From assembly GCF_013520865.1 (NCBI RefSeq), contig NZ_JACDXJ010000001.1:620001-684000 (forward strand): a stretch of DNA of 64,000 nucleotides, in the 5' to 3' direction. A program made the translations under genes and the position numbers. The DNA is from Microvirga mediterraneensis (lineage in GTDB: Bacteria; Pseudomonadota; Alphaproteobacteria; Rhizobiales; Beijerinckiaceae). The notes beneath the pieces were generated by a model. The model ran no database searches and was not told where the DNA came from. It saw only the letters and a program-made list of their open reading frames with translations. Shown piece by piece: positions 8,892-17,647 of this stretch (positions are counted from its first letter, which is position 1; each line of letters begins with the position of its first letter).

Positions 8892-10136
8892 ATGATAGGG
8901 ACGATCGTTCGTCTGCCGAAGACGGGTTTATGGCAGAATCCCGATTTCCTGCGGCTATGGGGAGCACAGACCCTTTCAGCCATCGGCGCGCGGTTCACCC
9001 GTGAGGGGCTGCCGATCATCGCCGCCCTGACGCTTGACGCTTCCGCAACGGATCTCGGCCTGCTCGTGGCCTTGAGCCTTTTGCCGGGCGTCCTGCTCAG
9101 CCCGTTCATCGGGGCTTGGATCGACCGTACGCGGCGTCGGCGCGTGCTTATCATGGCGGATCTCCTGAGGGCGGCTGCCCTCGCGACGCTTCCAGTCATG
9201 GCCTGGCTCGACGCCATCACGATCGGGCACGTGATGGGCGTATCGGCGGCTGTGGCTCTGTTGTCCATTTTTTTCCAGACAGCGGACAACGCCTATCTGC
9301 CGACCCTGGTGGACCGCGATCAGCTTCTCGAAGGCAACGCGAAACTCGCCACCACCGACTCGCTGGCGGAAATCGCCGGTCCTGCTCTGGCGGGAACTGC
9401 GATTCAGTGGCTCACCGCGCCCGTTGCGATCCTGTTCGATGCTCTCTCATATCTCTGGTCGGCCTTGCTGTTGGCCTCCATCAAGCGGCCGGAGCCACCT
9501 CTCGTCACCGGAGAGCATGCACCCGATCTGTGGCGCGAAACGAGGGAGGGCCTTCGCTTCGTGTTCGGGCATCCGGTCCTCAGACCTTTGACGCTGTGCT
9601 CCGCCAGCCTCTCGTTCTTCCTGAGTTTCTTTGCGCCGCTTTATGTGCTGTTCGCGGTACGCGACCTGAGCATTCAGCCAGGGATCCTGGGCTTCATCGT
9701 GGCGCTGGGCGGGATCAGCGCCTTGATCGGGGCGCAGTTCGCGGCCTGGGCCGGACAGCGCTTTGGCTTACGCAATCTGCTGATCGGGTCTCTGCTGATC
9801 TACAGCCTCATGATCTGTTTCATTCCGTTGGCCCAGGGTCCTCTGTGGGTGGCCGTTGCATCCTTGTGCATCGCACAGCTCCTGAGCGATGGTCTCTATG
9901 TGGTCTTCGCCACGAACGCGACCGTCTTGCGCCAGAAGATGACGCCAGACGCTTTGCGCGGGCGGGAAGCCGGAACACTGCATCTGCTGACGGGTGGCCT
10001 TGGCTTGATGGCCGCCTTAGGCGCCGGCTTTGCGGCCGATTGGGTCGGGATCCGAGCGGTCCTGTGGGTCGGAGCCCTCGGGGTGGTCGCATCGACCCTC
10101 TGGCTTCTGGCCCTGCCTAAGCACCTTGAGCCCTAA
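8892..10136 (+). CDS. MFS transporter, DHA3 (EntS/MFS_3)-like
   Basis: A 414-residue membrane protein with about twelve helices. It starts NPDFLRLWGAQTLSAIGARFTREGLP, the usual opening of the MFS_3/EntS-like subgroup, and has motif A as GAWIDRTRRRRV. It lies eight bases behind the acetyltransferase and is probably co-transcribed. By eye its base composition is less GC-rich than its neighbours, with more mixed third positions, which may mean later acquisition. Its 3' end overlaps the convergent DUF2794 gene by four bases. Likely an efflux pump for a small molecule; substrate unknown. Confidence 0.82.
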   Translation: MIGTIVRLPKTGLWQNPDFLRLWGAQTLSAIGARFTREGLPIIAALTLDASATDLGLLVALSLLPGVLLSPFIGAWIDRTRRRRVLIMADLLRAAALATLPVMAWLDAITIGHVMGVSAAVALLSIFFQTADNAYLPTLVDRDQLLEGNAKLATTDSLAEIAGPALAGTAIQWLTAPVAILFDALSYLWSALLLASIKRPEPPLVTGEHAPDLWRETREGLRFVFGHPVLRPLTLCSASLSFFLSFFAPLYVLFAVRDLSIQPGILGFIVALGGISALIGAQFAAWAGQRFGLRNLLIGSLLIYSLMICFIPLAQGPLWVAVASLCIAQLLSDGLYVVFATNATVLRQKMTPDALRGREAGTLHLLTGGLGLMAALGAGFAADWVGIRAVLWVGALGVVASTLWLLALPKHLEP

Positions 10137-10513
10137 GCCGACACGACCTTCGGCTTGTCGAGCACCCGCAGCACGCGGGCGAGCTCGTGACCGCGCTTGA
10201 GGATCAGGCCCGTGGAGACGATGACCGAATAGGCTCCCTGTTTCTTGGCGAGCTTCGGGTCCTTCTCGATCCGGTAGAGGGGCATTTCGGACGTGCGCCG
10301 GAAGATGGAAAAGACGGCCTTGTCGGGCAGAAAGTCGATGGCGTAATCGCGCCATTCGCCGGCCGCCACCATGCGGCCGTAGAGATTGAGAATGGCCTGC
10401 AACTCGGCTCGGTCGAAGGACACCTGTCTCGGCGCGGCGGGGAAAGGAACGATGTGGGCCTGACCCTGCATCGAGCCGCCGCGCAACGGCTCCGCGATGT
10501 CACCTTCGCTCAT
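10133..10513 (-). CDS. DUF2794 family protein
   Basis: A 126-residue soluble protein of a family found mainly in alphaproteobacteria and named DUF2794. The conserved core runs from VSFDRAELQAILNLYGRMVAAGEWRDYAIDF to SEMPLYRIEKDPKLA and ends LILKRGHELARVLRVLDKPKVVSA. No catalytic motif or membrane segment is visible and no function is known. An ATG at 10525 is in frame, but the GGGAGG ribosome site five bases before the ATG at 10513 lies inside that longer reading, so the shorter start is chosen. It converges on the MFS gene with a 4-base overlap. Confidence 0.8.
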   Translation of the reverse strand: MSEGDIAEPLRGGSMQGQAHIVPFPAAPRQVSFDRAELQAILNLYGRMVAAGEWRDYAIDFLPDKAVFSIFRRTSEMPLYRIEKDPKLAKKQGAYSVIVSTGLILKRGHELARVLRVLDKPKVVSA

Positions 10514-10764
10514 GAAGCCTCCCATGTCTCGTTTTCATGGCCTGATGATGGGCTTCGGCGGCTAAGGGATCAACCCATGACGACACAATGAATCACGGGT
10601 TCTTCAGCAAATCTTATTCCTGCCCCAATCGCGCCGTGATGGAGCCGCACTGAATGCCGTTAATGCTCAAGTTGCCTCGACGGCCCGGCTCATCGAACGG
10701 CTTGGACACGTCAGCCCCCCAGCCCTCTGAGTCGGACGAAGGGCCGGGCCACCTCGAGGCACAG

Positions 10765-10787
10765 GGCTGCCTTCATGGCAGCCTTTT
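10765..10787 (+). terminator. First of two tandem terminators of the candidate sRNA
   Basis: The 7-bp stem GGCTGCC/GGCAGCC has a TTCAT loop and is followed by TTTT. Confidence 0.55.
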
Positions 10788-10799
10788 CTCTGTTCTGAA

Positions 10800-10838
10800 G
10801 GGCTTTGCGATGGTCCAGATCGCAAAGCCCTCTTTTTT
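10800..10838 (+). terminator. Strong rho-independent terminator of the candidate sRNA
   Basis: The perfect 11-bp stem GGGCTTTGCGA/TCGCAAAGCCC has a 9-base loop and is followed by TCTTTTTT. No gene on the + strand ends nearby; the MFS gene ends 660 bases earlier, beyond a convergent gene. Confidence 0.85.
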
Positions 10839-10880
10839 GGTGAACGGGTGCTTTAATTCGCTCCCGACTGGCGCGACGCT

Positions 10881-10980
10881 CGCCACGTCATGGCCGGCTT
10901 TGTGTCGGCCATCCCGATTGCTTGAAGCGTCGTGCCTTTCCGATCGAGATCACCGGCACAAGGCCGAGGATGGCGTCAGC
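10881..10980. repeat. Dispersed palindromic repeat, family B copy 2
   Basis: Same order of blocks and same orientation as the copy at 441-537, including ATCCCGATTGCTTG and GATCGAGATCACCGGCACAAGGCCG. Several differences have weakened both palindromes, for example TGTGTCGGCC for TGTCCCGGCC and GAGGATGGCG for GGTGATGACG, so this looks like an older copy. Confidence 0.75.
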
Positions 10981-10994
10981 GGGTCGGAATGACC

Positions 10995-12011
10995 TCAGAA
11001 CCCCGACAGGACGAGCTTGCCCCGCGTGCGGTTGCTCTCGACGAGGGCATGCGCGCGCTTGAGGTTGGCGGCGTTGATCGGCCCGATGACCTCGGCCAAT
11101 GTCGTCCTGATGGTGCCTGCGTCCACGAGGCGGGACGCCTCGTTGAGGATCTCGTGCTGCCGCTCCATGTCGGCGGTCTGGAAGGTCGAGCGGGTGAACA
11201 TGGATTCCCAGTGAATCGACACGCTCTTGCCCTTCATGAGGCTGATGTCGGGAGGCATCTTCGGATCGTCGATGAGGGCGAAACGGCCTTGCGGCGCAAG
11301 GGCTTTCGCGATCTCGGCGAAATGGTTCTCCGTGTGGGTGATCGAGAACGCGAAGGCCGGCGCGCCGATGCCCAGGGCCTCCACCTGCGCGGCGAGCGGC
11401 TTGCCATGATCGATCACGTGATGGGCGCCGAGCTTACCCACCCAGGCCTGCGTGTCCGGCCGCGACGCGGTGGCGATCACGGTGAGATCCGTGAGCTGGC
11501 GCGCGAGCTGGACCGCGATGGAGCCGACGCCGCCGGCGGCTCCCACGATCAGGATGGCGTTGGCGGCACCTTTCACGGGGCGCTTGACCTCCAGCCTGTC
11601 GAACAGGGTCTCCCAGGCGGTCAGGGTGGTCAGCGGCAGGGCGGCCGCCTCCTCGAAGCCGAGGGATTTAGGCTTCGCGCCAACGAGCCGCTCGTCCACC
11701 ACATGGAATTCCGCATTGGTGCCCTGCCGCGTGATGGCGCCGGCGTAGAACCCCTCGTCGCCTTCCCTGAACAGAGAACCCTCCCGCCCCGTCCCTCGCA
11801 CGATCCCGGCCGCGTCGAAGCCCAGGACCTTCCAGCCGCCCGGCTCGGGCTGCGCCCGCATGCGGACCTTCGTGTCGACCGGGTTCAGGGACACCGCCCT
11901 GATCTCGACGAGCAGGTCGCGCGATCCGGGTTCGGGTCGGGGCAGGTCGATGTCGACGAGGGAGGCGTCCTGATCGATGGCAAGGGATTGCTGGTAACCG
12001 ACGGCGCGCAT
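10995..12011 (-). CDS. Zinc-type alcohol dehydrogenase-like / quinone oxidoreductase (MDR superfamily)
   Basis: A 338-residue medium-chain dehydrogenase/reductase with an N-terminal GroES-like domain and a central Rossmann domain (ILIVGAAGGVGSIAVQLARQL, ~150-170). Zinc-ligand Cys clusters are absent, which places it with NADPH-dependent quinone oxidoreductases (QorA/YogA type). ATG at 12011 gives the expected MRAVGYQQSL start; a longer frame upstream runs through a repeat element and is rejected. It is divergent from an HxlR regulator, the same pairing as B. subtilis oxidoreductases under HxlR-type control by thiol-reactive quinones. That regulatory link is inference. Confidence 0.85.
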   Translation of the reverse strand: MRAVGYQQSLAIDQDASLVDIDLPRPEPGSRDLLVEIRAVSLNPVDTKVRMRAQPEPGGWKVLGFDAAGIVRGTGREGSLFREGDEGFYAGAITRQGTNAEFHVVDERLVGAKPKSLGFEEAAALPLTTLTAWETLFDRLEVKRPVKGAANAILIVGAAGGVGSIAVQLARQLTDLTVIATASRPDTQAWVGKLGAHHVIDHGKPLAAQVEALGIGAPAFAFSITHTENHFAEIAKALAPQGRFALIDDPKMPPDISLMKGKSVSIHWESMFTRSTFQTADMERQHEILNEASRLVDAGTIRTTLAEVIGPINAANLKRAHALVESNRTRGKLVLSGF

Positions 12012-12027
12012 GGCGTGTCTCCTGTTC

Positions 12028-12137
12028 GCGCATCGTACGGAAAGGCGGATCCGGTTTTCTGGTCCTGGCGATGCGCATTCAAAAACCCGGCATCGGATGA
12101 ATCCCAAAGTGGAAATCACTTCTGGTCCGATGCTTTT
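12028..12137. repeat. Dispersed palindromic repeat, family A copy 1 (inverted)
   Basis: Read on the minus strand it starts GCATCGGACCAGAAGTG, has a first palindrome around ACTTTGGGATTCATCCGATGC, and then a second module with AAAACCGGATCCGCCTTTCCG flanked by GCGCATCG/CGATGCGC. The same two modules recur at 22011-22121 and 55586-55697, with the second module alone at 18889-18962. This copy fills most of the 200-base gap between the divergent oxidoreductase and HxlR genes, so it sits where operators would be expected. Confidence 0.75.
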
Positions 12138-12214
12138 GGGATCATACTTGGGCATAGTGTCCGAAGCCGCAAGAACGCACAAAAACAGCCCATAGTGTCG
12201 AAAAGGATACCGTG

Positions 12215-12556
12215 ATGCCGCAGAGGGCGCCGAGAATGCAGGGCTGCTCCGTCGAGAGGACGATGAGCCTGATCGACGGCAAGTGGAAGATCATCGTGCT
12301 CTACAAGCTCCTGCGCGGAACCTTGCGCTTCAACGAGCTGCGCCGGCTCATCCCTTCCATCACGCAGCGCATGCTCACCCACCAGTTGCGCGAGCTGGAG
12401 GCCGACGGCCTCATCGTGCGAACCGTCTATGCCCAGGTGCCGCCCCGGGTCGAATACACCCTCTCCGGGCGCGGCCGGTCGCTGGAGCCGGTGCTGACGG
12501 CCATGAAGGAATGGGGCGACGCGAATCTGTCGTCGGAGGGGGCAGAGGCAGCGTAA
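12215..12556 (+). CDS. HxlR family winged-helix transcriptional regulator
   Basis: A 113-residue DNA-binding protein with the full HxlR pattern: CSVERTMSLIDGKWKIIVLYKLLRGTLRFNELRRLIPSITQRMLTHQLRELEADGLIVRTVYAQVPPRVEYTLS. A Cys near the N-terminus (residue ~11) matches the redox-sensing Cys of YodB/HypR-type members, which respond to quinones and hypochlorite. A GTG one codon upstream is an alternative start; AAAGGA lies about eight bases before the ATG. It is divergent from a quinone-oxidoreductase-like gene, its probable target. The target and signal are inferred from the pairing. Confidence 0.88.
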   Translation: MPQRAPRMQGCSVERTMSLIDGKWKIIVLYKLLRGTLRFNELRRLIPSITQRMLTHQLRELEADGLIVRTVYAQVPPRVEYTLSGRGRSLEPVLTAMKEWGDANLSSEGAEAA

Positions 12557-12583
12557 AGTGGCTGTGCGATGCAACAACTTTAC
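12553..12583. promoter_or_regulatory. Inverted repeat upstream of glutamate dehydrogenase
   Basis: The 7-base arms GTAAAGT and ACTTTAC are separated by 17 bases, overlapping the hxlR stop codon and ending 90 bases before gdhZ. The spacing would fit a dimeric regulator, but short inverted repeats occur by chance and no family consensus is matched. Confidence 0.25.
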
Positions 12584-12673
12584 CCTACTTTGTTCAGAAC
12601 CTCATGCTTGTGTTGCGGAACCTGCCGCACTGTGGCAACGCTCCCGCGACCAGATATGTGAGAGGATGCGCGC

Positions 12674-15600
12674 ATGAAGCTGGAAACCCCTACCGGCGGA
12701 AGCGAGTTGACGGCACAAGCCGTCGCCGTGCTGGAAAAAGGCCATAAGGCCATTCCGCCCACCTTCGTGCGCGATCTCTATGGGCGCGTCCCGTCCGAGG
12801 ATCTCGCGTCCTACTCGCCGAAGACGCTGGCGGATCTCGCCGCGGAAGCCTTCGAGCACCTCAAGGCCTCCCGGACCTCCGACGGGGCGGATATCCGGCT
12901 CTTTGATTTCGAGATTGAGCGCGAGGGCCGGCGCCAGGACGTGACGGTGCTGGAAATCGTCAACGACAACATGCCTTTCCTGCTCGATTCGACCCTCGCC
13001 GAGGTCGTCGACGAGGGCTACGAGCCGCTGCTCGTCGCCCACCCGATCCTGGCGGTGGAGCGGGATGCGGGCGGCGCCCTCGTGCGCCTCGTGGGCGAGG
13101 CCACGGCCGCCCTGCGGCTCGGCGTGAAGCGCGAGAGCTTCATCCATATCCACCTGCCGCGCCTCGACGATCCCGAGACCCGCACGCGCCTGATCGAGGC
13201 CATGCGCCTCGTTCACAGGGACGTTTCCGTCGCGGTCCACGACTGGCCGGGCATGCGCTCCCGGATCGCCGAGATCGTCCACGATTACCGCCTCAATCCT
13301 CCCCCGCTGCCGGAGGACGAGGTGAAGGAAGCCATCGCGTTCCTCGACTGGATCGCGCGGGACAACTTCACGTTCCTCGGCTTGCGCGAATACCGCCTGC
13401 CGTCCGGCGACACGGCGGCCAATCCCGTCGAGGGCTCGGGCCTGGGTCTCCTGCGCGATCCGTCCGTGCGCGTGCTGCGCCGCGGCCGCGAGCTGGTTGC
13501 GATGACGCCGGAAATCCGCGCCTTCCTGGCGCGTCCGAAAGCGCTCATCATCACCAAGGCGAACGTGAAATCGCGCGTCCATCGCCGGGCGCATCTCGAT
13601 TATGTCGGCGTCAAGCTGTTCGACGACAGCGGGCATCTGCGCGGCGAGCTGCGCATCGTGGGCCTGTTCACGGCGAGCGCCTACACCAACACCACCGGTG
13701 AGGTGCCCTATCTGCGCCACAAGGTGGCGAAGATCGTGGCGCGCGCGGGCTTCGACCCAGCGAGCTATGCGGGCCGCGCTCTCCTCAACGTGCTCGAAAG
13801 CTATCCGCGCGACGAGCTGTTCCAGATCGACGAGGACACCCTCTACCACTTCGCCATCGAGATCATGAACCTGTCGGAGCGTCCGCGGGTCAGGGCGCTC
13901 GCCCGCGTGGACGAGTTCGACCGTTTCGTCTCGGTGCTCGTCTTCGTGCCCAAGGACCGCTACGACACGCAGGCGCGCCAGCGCATCGGCCAGTTCCTGG
14001 CCGGCATCTATGGCGGCCGCGTCTCCGCCTCTTATCCGGATTATCCGGAGGGCCCGCTCGCCCGCACCCATTACATCATCGGCCGCGACGAGGGCGAGAC
14101 CCCGGACGTGCCGCGCGAGGTCCTCGAGAAGGGCATTTCCGCCATCGTGCGCACCTGGAGCGACGCACTGCGCGATGCGCTCGACGAGAGCGTCGGCGGC
14201 GCCCGGGCCAGGGCCCTGGCGTCCCGCTACGGCGAAGCCTTCAGCGCGGCCTACCGCGAAGCCTTCGGGGCCGAGCAGGCCATCGCCGACATCGCCCTCC
14301 TGGAGCAGCTCTCGGAGGCCAGGCCCCGCGCCGTCGACCTCTATCGTCGCGAGGCCGACGACGAGACCCGCGTGAACCTGAAACTGTTCTCGCTCAACAT
14401 GTCGCTGCCGCTGTCGGAGCGCGTGCCGCTTCTGGAGAATCTCGGCTTCCGGGTCGTCAACGAGCGAACCTACCGGGTCGCGTTCTCGGACGCGCACCGG
14501 GTGTGGCTCCATGACATGACCCTGGAACGCGCCTCCGGCGGAGCGATCAAGATCGACGAGATCCAGGCCCTCGTCGAGGCGGCGCTCCTCGCGCTCTTCC
14601 GGGGACTGGCGGAATCGGACGGCTACAACCGCCTCGTCCTGGAAGCGGGCCTCGGCTGGCGCGACGTCGCCATGGTGCGGGCCTTCGGCCGCTACCTGCG
14701 CCAGATCCAGGTCACCTACGCACAGGACTACATCGCCGAGACGCTCTCCCGCCACGGTACGATCACGGCCGATCTCGTCAAGCTGTTCTACGCGCGCTTC
14801 GACCCACGCAAGGACGAGGGACGCGCGGCCGCCGAGGCCGCCATCCGCGAGCGCATCGAGGACCAGCTGAAGGAAGTCACGAGCCTCGACGACGATCGGA
14901 TCCTGCGCCGCTTCGTCAACCTGATCGAAGCCGCGATCCGCACCAACTTCTTCCAGCTCGAAGAGAACGGCCTGCCGCGCCAGACCATCGCGTTCAAGTT
15001 CGAATGCGCCCGCGTGGAAGGCCTGGCCCTGCCGAAGCCGCTCTACGAGATCTTCGTCTATTCGCCCCGCGTCGAAGGCGTGCACCTGCGCTTCGGCAAG
15101 GTGGCGCGCGGAGGCCTGCGCTGGTCCGACCGCCCGCAGGATTTCCGTACGGAAGTGCTGGGTCTGGTCAAGGCGCAGCAGGTCAAGAATGCCGTCATCG
15201 TGCCGGTGGGCGCCAAGGGCGGATTCGTGCCCAAGCACCTGCCGCCCGCGAGCGACCGGCAGGCCTGGCTGGCGGAAGGCACCGAGAGCTACCGCATCTT
15301 CGTGCGCACTATGCTGCAGCTCACCGACAACATCGTCGGCGACAGCATCGTTCCCCCGCGCGACACCGTGCGCCACGACGGCGACGATCCCTATCTCGTG
15401 GTCGCAGCCGACAAGGGCACGGCCACCTTCTCCGACGTCGCCAACGCGCTCTCCATCGAGAAGGGCCACTGGCTCGGCGACGCCTTCGCGTCCGGCGGAA
15501 GCCAGGGCTACGACCACAAGAAGATGGGCATCACGGCCCGCGGCGCCTGGGAAGCGGTGAAGCGCCACTTCCGCGAGATGGACGTCGACATCCAGACCAC

Positions 15601-17497
15601 GTCCGTGACGGTGGCGGGCGTCGGCGACATGTCGGGCGACGTGTTCGGCAACGGCATGCTGCTGTCGCGGGCGCTCAAGCTAGTGGCCGCCTTCGACCAC
15701 CGTGACATCTTCATCGATCCGAACCCGGATCCGGAAGCCGCCTATCTGGAGCGCGAGCGGCTGTTCAATCTGCCCCGGTCGAGCTGGCAGGATTACGACA
15801 AGGCGCTGATCTCGAAAGGCGGCGGCGTGTTCCCGCGCAATGCGAAGTCGATTCCGCTCTCGGACGAGATGCGCGCGCTCCTCGACATCGACAAGCCGCA
15901 GGCGAATCCCGTCGAGGTGATGAACGCGATCCTGAAAAGCCGTGTCGACCTGCTCTGGTTCGGCGGCATCGGCACCTATATCCGCTCCTCCAGCGAGACG
16001 GACGAGCAGGTGGGCGACCGCGCCAACGACGCGATCCGCATCACCGGCCCGGAGGTGCGCGCCAAGGTGATCGGCGAGGGTGCCAATCTCGGCATGACCC
16101 AGCGCGGGCGCATCGAGGCGGCGCAGAGCGGCGTACGCCTCAACACGGATGCCATTGACAATTCGGCGGGCGTCAACACCTCCGACGTGGAGGTGAACAT
16201 CAAGATCGCGCTCACGACGCCGGAGCGTGACGGACGCCTCACGGAGGAACAGCGCAACGCGCTGCTCGCCGACATGACCGAGGACGTCGCCGCCCTCGTG
16301 CTGCGCAACAACTACCTCCAGACCCTGGCGCTCTCGCTCTCCGAGCAGCGCGGCGCCGCCGATCTCGGCTTCGCCCGCCGGCTCATGCACATGCTGGAGG
16401 CTCAAGGGCGCCTCAACCGCACCGTCGAGAACCTGCCCGACGACAACAACCTGACGGAGCGCGCCCGCCGGGGCGAGGCGCTCACCCGGCCGGAGCTCGC
16501 GGTGCTGCTCGCCTATGCCAAGCTGGCGCTGCACGACGAGCTGCTCGAGAGCCCGGTGCCGGACGATCCCTATCTCGGCAAGGAGCTCGACCGCTACTTC
16601 CCGGCCGAGATGCGCGAACGCTTCCCGGATGCGATCGCCACCCACCGCCTGCGCCGCGAGATCATCGCGACGCAGCTCGCCAATGCCATCATCAACCGGG
16701 GCGGACCGACCATCGTGGCCCGCCTCGTGGACCAGACCGGCGCGGACGCCCCGACCATCGCGGCGGCCTATGCGGCCACCCGCGATTCCTTCGGCCTCAC
16801 CGAGATGAACGTCGCCATCGACGCGCTCGACGGGATCGTGCCCGGCGCGATGCAGCTGCATCTCTACGGAGAATTGCAGGATTTGCTGATGAACCGGATC
16901 GTCTGGTTCATCCGCAACGTGGACTTCGTGAACCATTCCCTCGACGAGATCATCGGCACCTACCGAGCCGGGATCGCCGAGGTGGAGCGCAGCCTCACCG
17001 ACACGCTCTCGCCCGAGGCGCAGGAGGCGTGGCACGCGCGCACGAAGGCGCTGGTGGATGCGGGAACGCCGGAAGAGCTGGCACGCCGCATCGCGGCTTT
17101 GCCCGACCTCGTGGCCGCGCCGGACATCGTGCAGACCGCGCAGAAGACCGGCAAGCCCGTCAGCGACATCGCCTGCACCCACTTCGCCCTCGAAGCGTCG
17201 TTCCGGCTCGGAGCGCTCATCGGGGCCGCGCAGGAGATCACCGTCAGCGATTACTTCGACCGGCTGGCCCTCGACCGGGCCATCGACAGCATCGCCTATG
17301 CCCATCGCGGCCTGACGGCCGAGGTCGCGTCGCAGGATGCATCCGGCGCCGAGGCCGTGCGGGCCTGGAGCGACAAGCGCGGCGCCGACGTCAACCGCAT
17401 CCGCACGGCGGTCGACGGCATCGTCTCGTCGGGCCTGACCCTGTCGAAGATCACCGTCGCGGCAAGCCTCCTCGGCGATCTCGCGCGGATGAGCTGA
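12674..17497 (+). CDS. gdhZ: NAD-specific glutamate dehydrogenase, large (180 kDa) class
   Basis: A 1607-residue enzyme of the L-180 class of NAD-dependent glutamate dehydrogenases, the same length as Caulobacter and Pseudomonas relatives. It oxidises glutamate to 2-oxoglutarate and ammonia in the cytoplasm, linking amino-acid catabolism to the TCA cycle. A long N-terminal regulatory part (~1-700, with ACT-like segments) precedes the catalytic core. Around 815-860, HLRFGKVARGGLRWSDR and VKNAVIVPVGAKGGFVPK carry the substrate-binding Lys residues. Around 975, TVAGVGDMSGDVFGNGML forms the Rossmann start. A long C-terminal helical tail follows. ATG 12674 is preceded by GAGAGGA. It is monocistronic, 117 bases after hxlR; an inverted repeat GTAAAGT-N17-ACTTTAC lies at 12553-12583. 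Confidence 0.95.
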   Translation: MKLETPTGGSELTAQAVAVLEKGHKAIPPTFVRDLYGRVPSEDLASYSPKTLADLAAEAFEHLKASRTSDGADIRLFDFEIEREGRRQDVTVLEIVNDNMPFLLDSTLAEVVDEGYEPLLVAHPILAVERDAGGALVRLVGEATAALRLGVKRESFIHIHLPRLDDPETRTRLIEAMRLVHRDVSVAVHDWPGMRSRIAEIVHDYRLNPPPLPEDEVKEAIAFLDWIARDNFTFLGLREYRLPSGDTAANPVEGSGLGLLRDPSVRVLRRGRELVAMTPEIRAFLARPKALIITKANVKSRVHRRAHLDYVGVKLFDDSGHLRGELRIVGLFTASAYTNTTGEVPYLRHKVAKIVARAGFDPASYAGRALLNVLESYPRDELFQIDEDTLYHFAIEIMNLSERPRVRALARVDEFDRFVSVLVFVPKDRYDTQARQRIGQFLAGIYGGRVSASYPDYPEGPLARTHYIIGRDEGETPDVPREVLEKGISAIVRTWSDALRDALDESVGGARARALASRYGEAFSAAYREAFGAEQAIADIALLEQLSEARPRAVDLYRREADDETRVNLKLFSLNMSLPLSERVPLLENLGFRVVNERTYRVAFSDAHRVWLHDMTLERASGGAIKIDEIQALVEAALLALFRGLAESDGYNRLVLEAGLGWRDVAMVRAFGRYLRQIQVTYAQDYIAETLSRHGTITADLVKLFYARFDPRKDEGRAAAEAAIRERIEDQLKEVTSLDDDRILRRFVNLIEAAIRTNFFQLEENGLPRQTIAFKFECARVEGLALPKPLYEIFVYSPRVEGVHLRFGKVARGGLRWSDRPQDFRTEVLGLVKAQQVKNAVIVPVGAKGGFVPKHLPPASDRQAWLAEGTESYRIFVRTMLQLTDNIVGDSIVPPRDTVRHDGDDPYLVVAADKGTATFSDVANALSIEKGHWLGDAFASGGSQGYDHKKMGITARGAWEAVKRHFREMDVDIQTTSVTVAGVGDMSGDVFGNGMLLSRALKLVAAFDHRDIFIDPNPDPEAAYLERERLFNLPRSSWQDYDKALISKGGGVFPRNAKSIPLSDEMRALLDIDKPQANPVEVMNAILKSRVDLLWFGGIGTYIRSSSETDEQVGDRANDAIRITGPEVRAKVIGEGANLGMTQRGRIEAAQSGVRLNTDAIDNSAGVNTSDVEVNIKIALTTPERDGRLTEEQRNALLADMTEDVAALVLRNNYLQTLALSLSEQRGAADLGFARRLMHMLEAQGRLNRTVENLPDDNNLTERARRGEALTRPELAVLLAYAKLALHDELLESPVPDDPYLGKELDRYFPAEMRERFPDAIATHRLRREIIATQLANAIINRGGPTIVARLVDQTGADAPTIAAAYAATRDSFGLTEMNVAIDALDGIVPGAMQLHLYGELQDLLMNRIVWFIRNVDFVNHSLDEIIGTYRAGIAEVERSLTDTLSPEAQEAWHARTKALVDAGTPEELARRIAALPDLVAAPDIVQTAQKTGKPVSDIACTHFALEASFRLGALIGAAQEITVSDYFDRLALDRAIDSIAYAHRGLTAEVASQDASGAEAVRAWSDKRGADVNRIRTAVDGIVSSGLTLSKITVAASLLGDLARMS

Positions 17498-17539
17498 GGC
17501 GCCGGTCCGGACCCTGAAAGGCCCGGCGCTTCATGCAAA

Positions 17540-17570
17540 CGGGATCACCGGCACGAGGCCGGTGATGACG
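17540..17570. repeat. Half copy of repeat family B
   Basis: GGGATCACCGGCACGAGGCCGGTGATGACG matches the right-hand palindrome of the family B elements at 441-537 and 35556-35647. The left module is missing. Confidence 0.6.
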
Positions 17571-17590
17571 AGGGAGGTTTGATTCCACGC

Positions 17591-17616
17591 GGAACAAACC
17601 CCTCTCGCCATTCGTC
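17591..17616 (+). promoter_or_regulatory. Weak EcfG-like promoter upstream of thpR
   Basis: GGAAC at 17591-17595 is followed after 17 bases by CGTC (17613-17616). The general-stress consensus is GGAAC-N16/17-CGTT, so one -10 base differs. It lies 31 bases before the thpR start. Confidence 0.25.
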
Positions 17617-17647
17617 TCAATCACGGCAGAAGCCCGGGAGGTGCCGC

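Larger units (their letters stand above)
10650..10838 (+). ncRNA. Candidate structured small RNA
   Basis: The 481 bases 10514-10994 hold no credible gene. Inside them, a long-range stem pairs TGCCTCGA-CGGCCCGGC (10673-10689) with GCCGGGCC-ACCTCGAGGCA (10743-10761). It encloses a smaller hairpin with a C-rich loop (TCAG...CTGA around 10711-10730). Two further hairpins follow: GGCTGCC/GGCAGCC with TTTT (10765-10787), then an 11-bp stem GGGCTTTGCGA/TCGCAAAGCCC with TCTTTTTT (10800-10838). Two terminator-grade hairpins with no open frame upstream on the same strand suggest an independent RNA. It lacks the conserved GGAA-loop region of SRP RNA. The 5' end and function are unknown. Confidence 0.5.

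Noticed and set aside
10650..10840. SRP (4.5S) RNA
   Set aside because: The conserved GGAAGGAAGCAGC-type loop region is absent.
10654..10992. 112-codon open frame across the candidate sRNA and repeat
   Set aside because: It spans a terminator hairpin and a repeat element and has no domain; its end has the same reading as part of the frame over the repeat at 441-537.
12602..15568. 988-codon open frame antisense to glutamate dehydrogenase
   Set aside because: No recognisable domain, and composition typical of the complement of a GC-rich gene.
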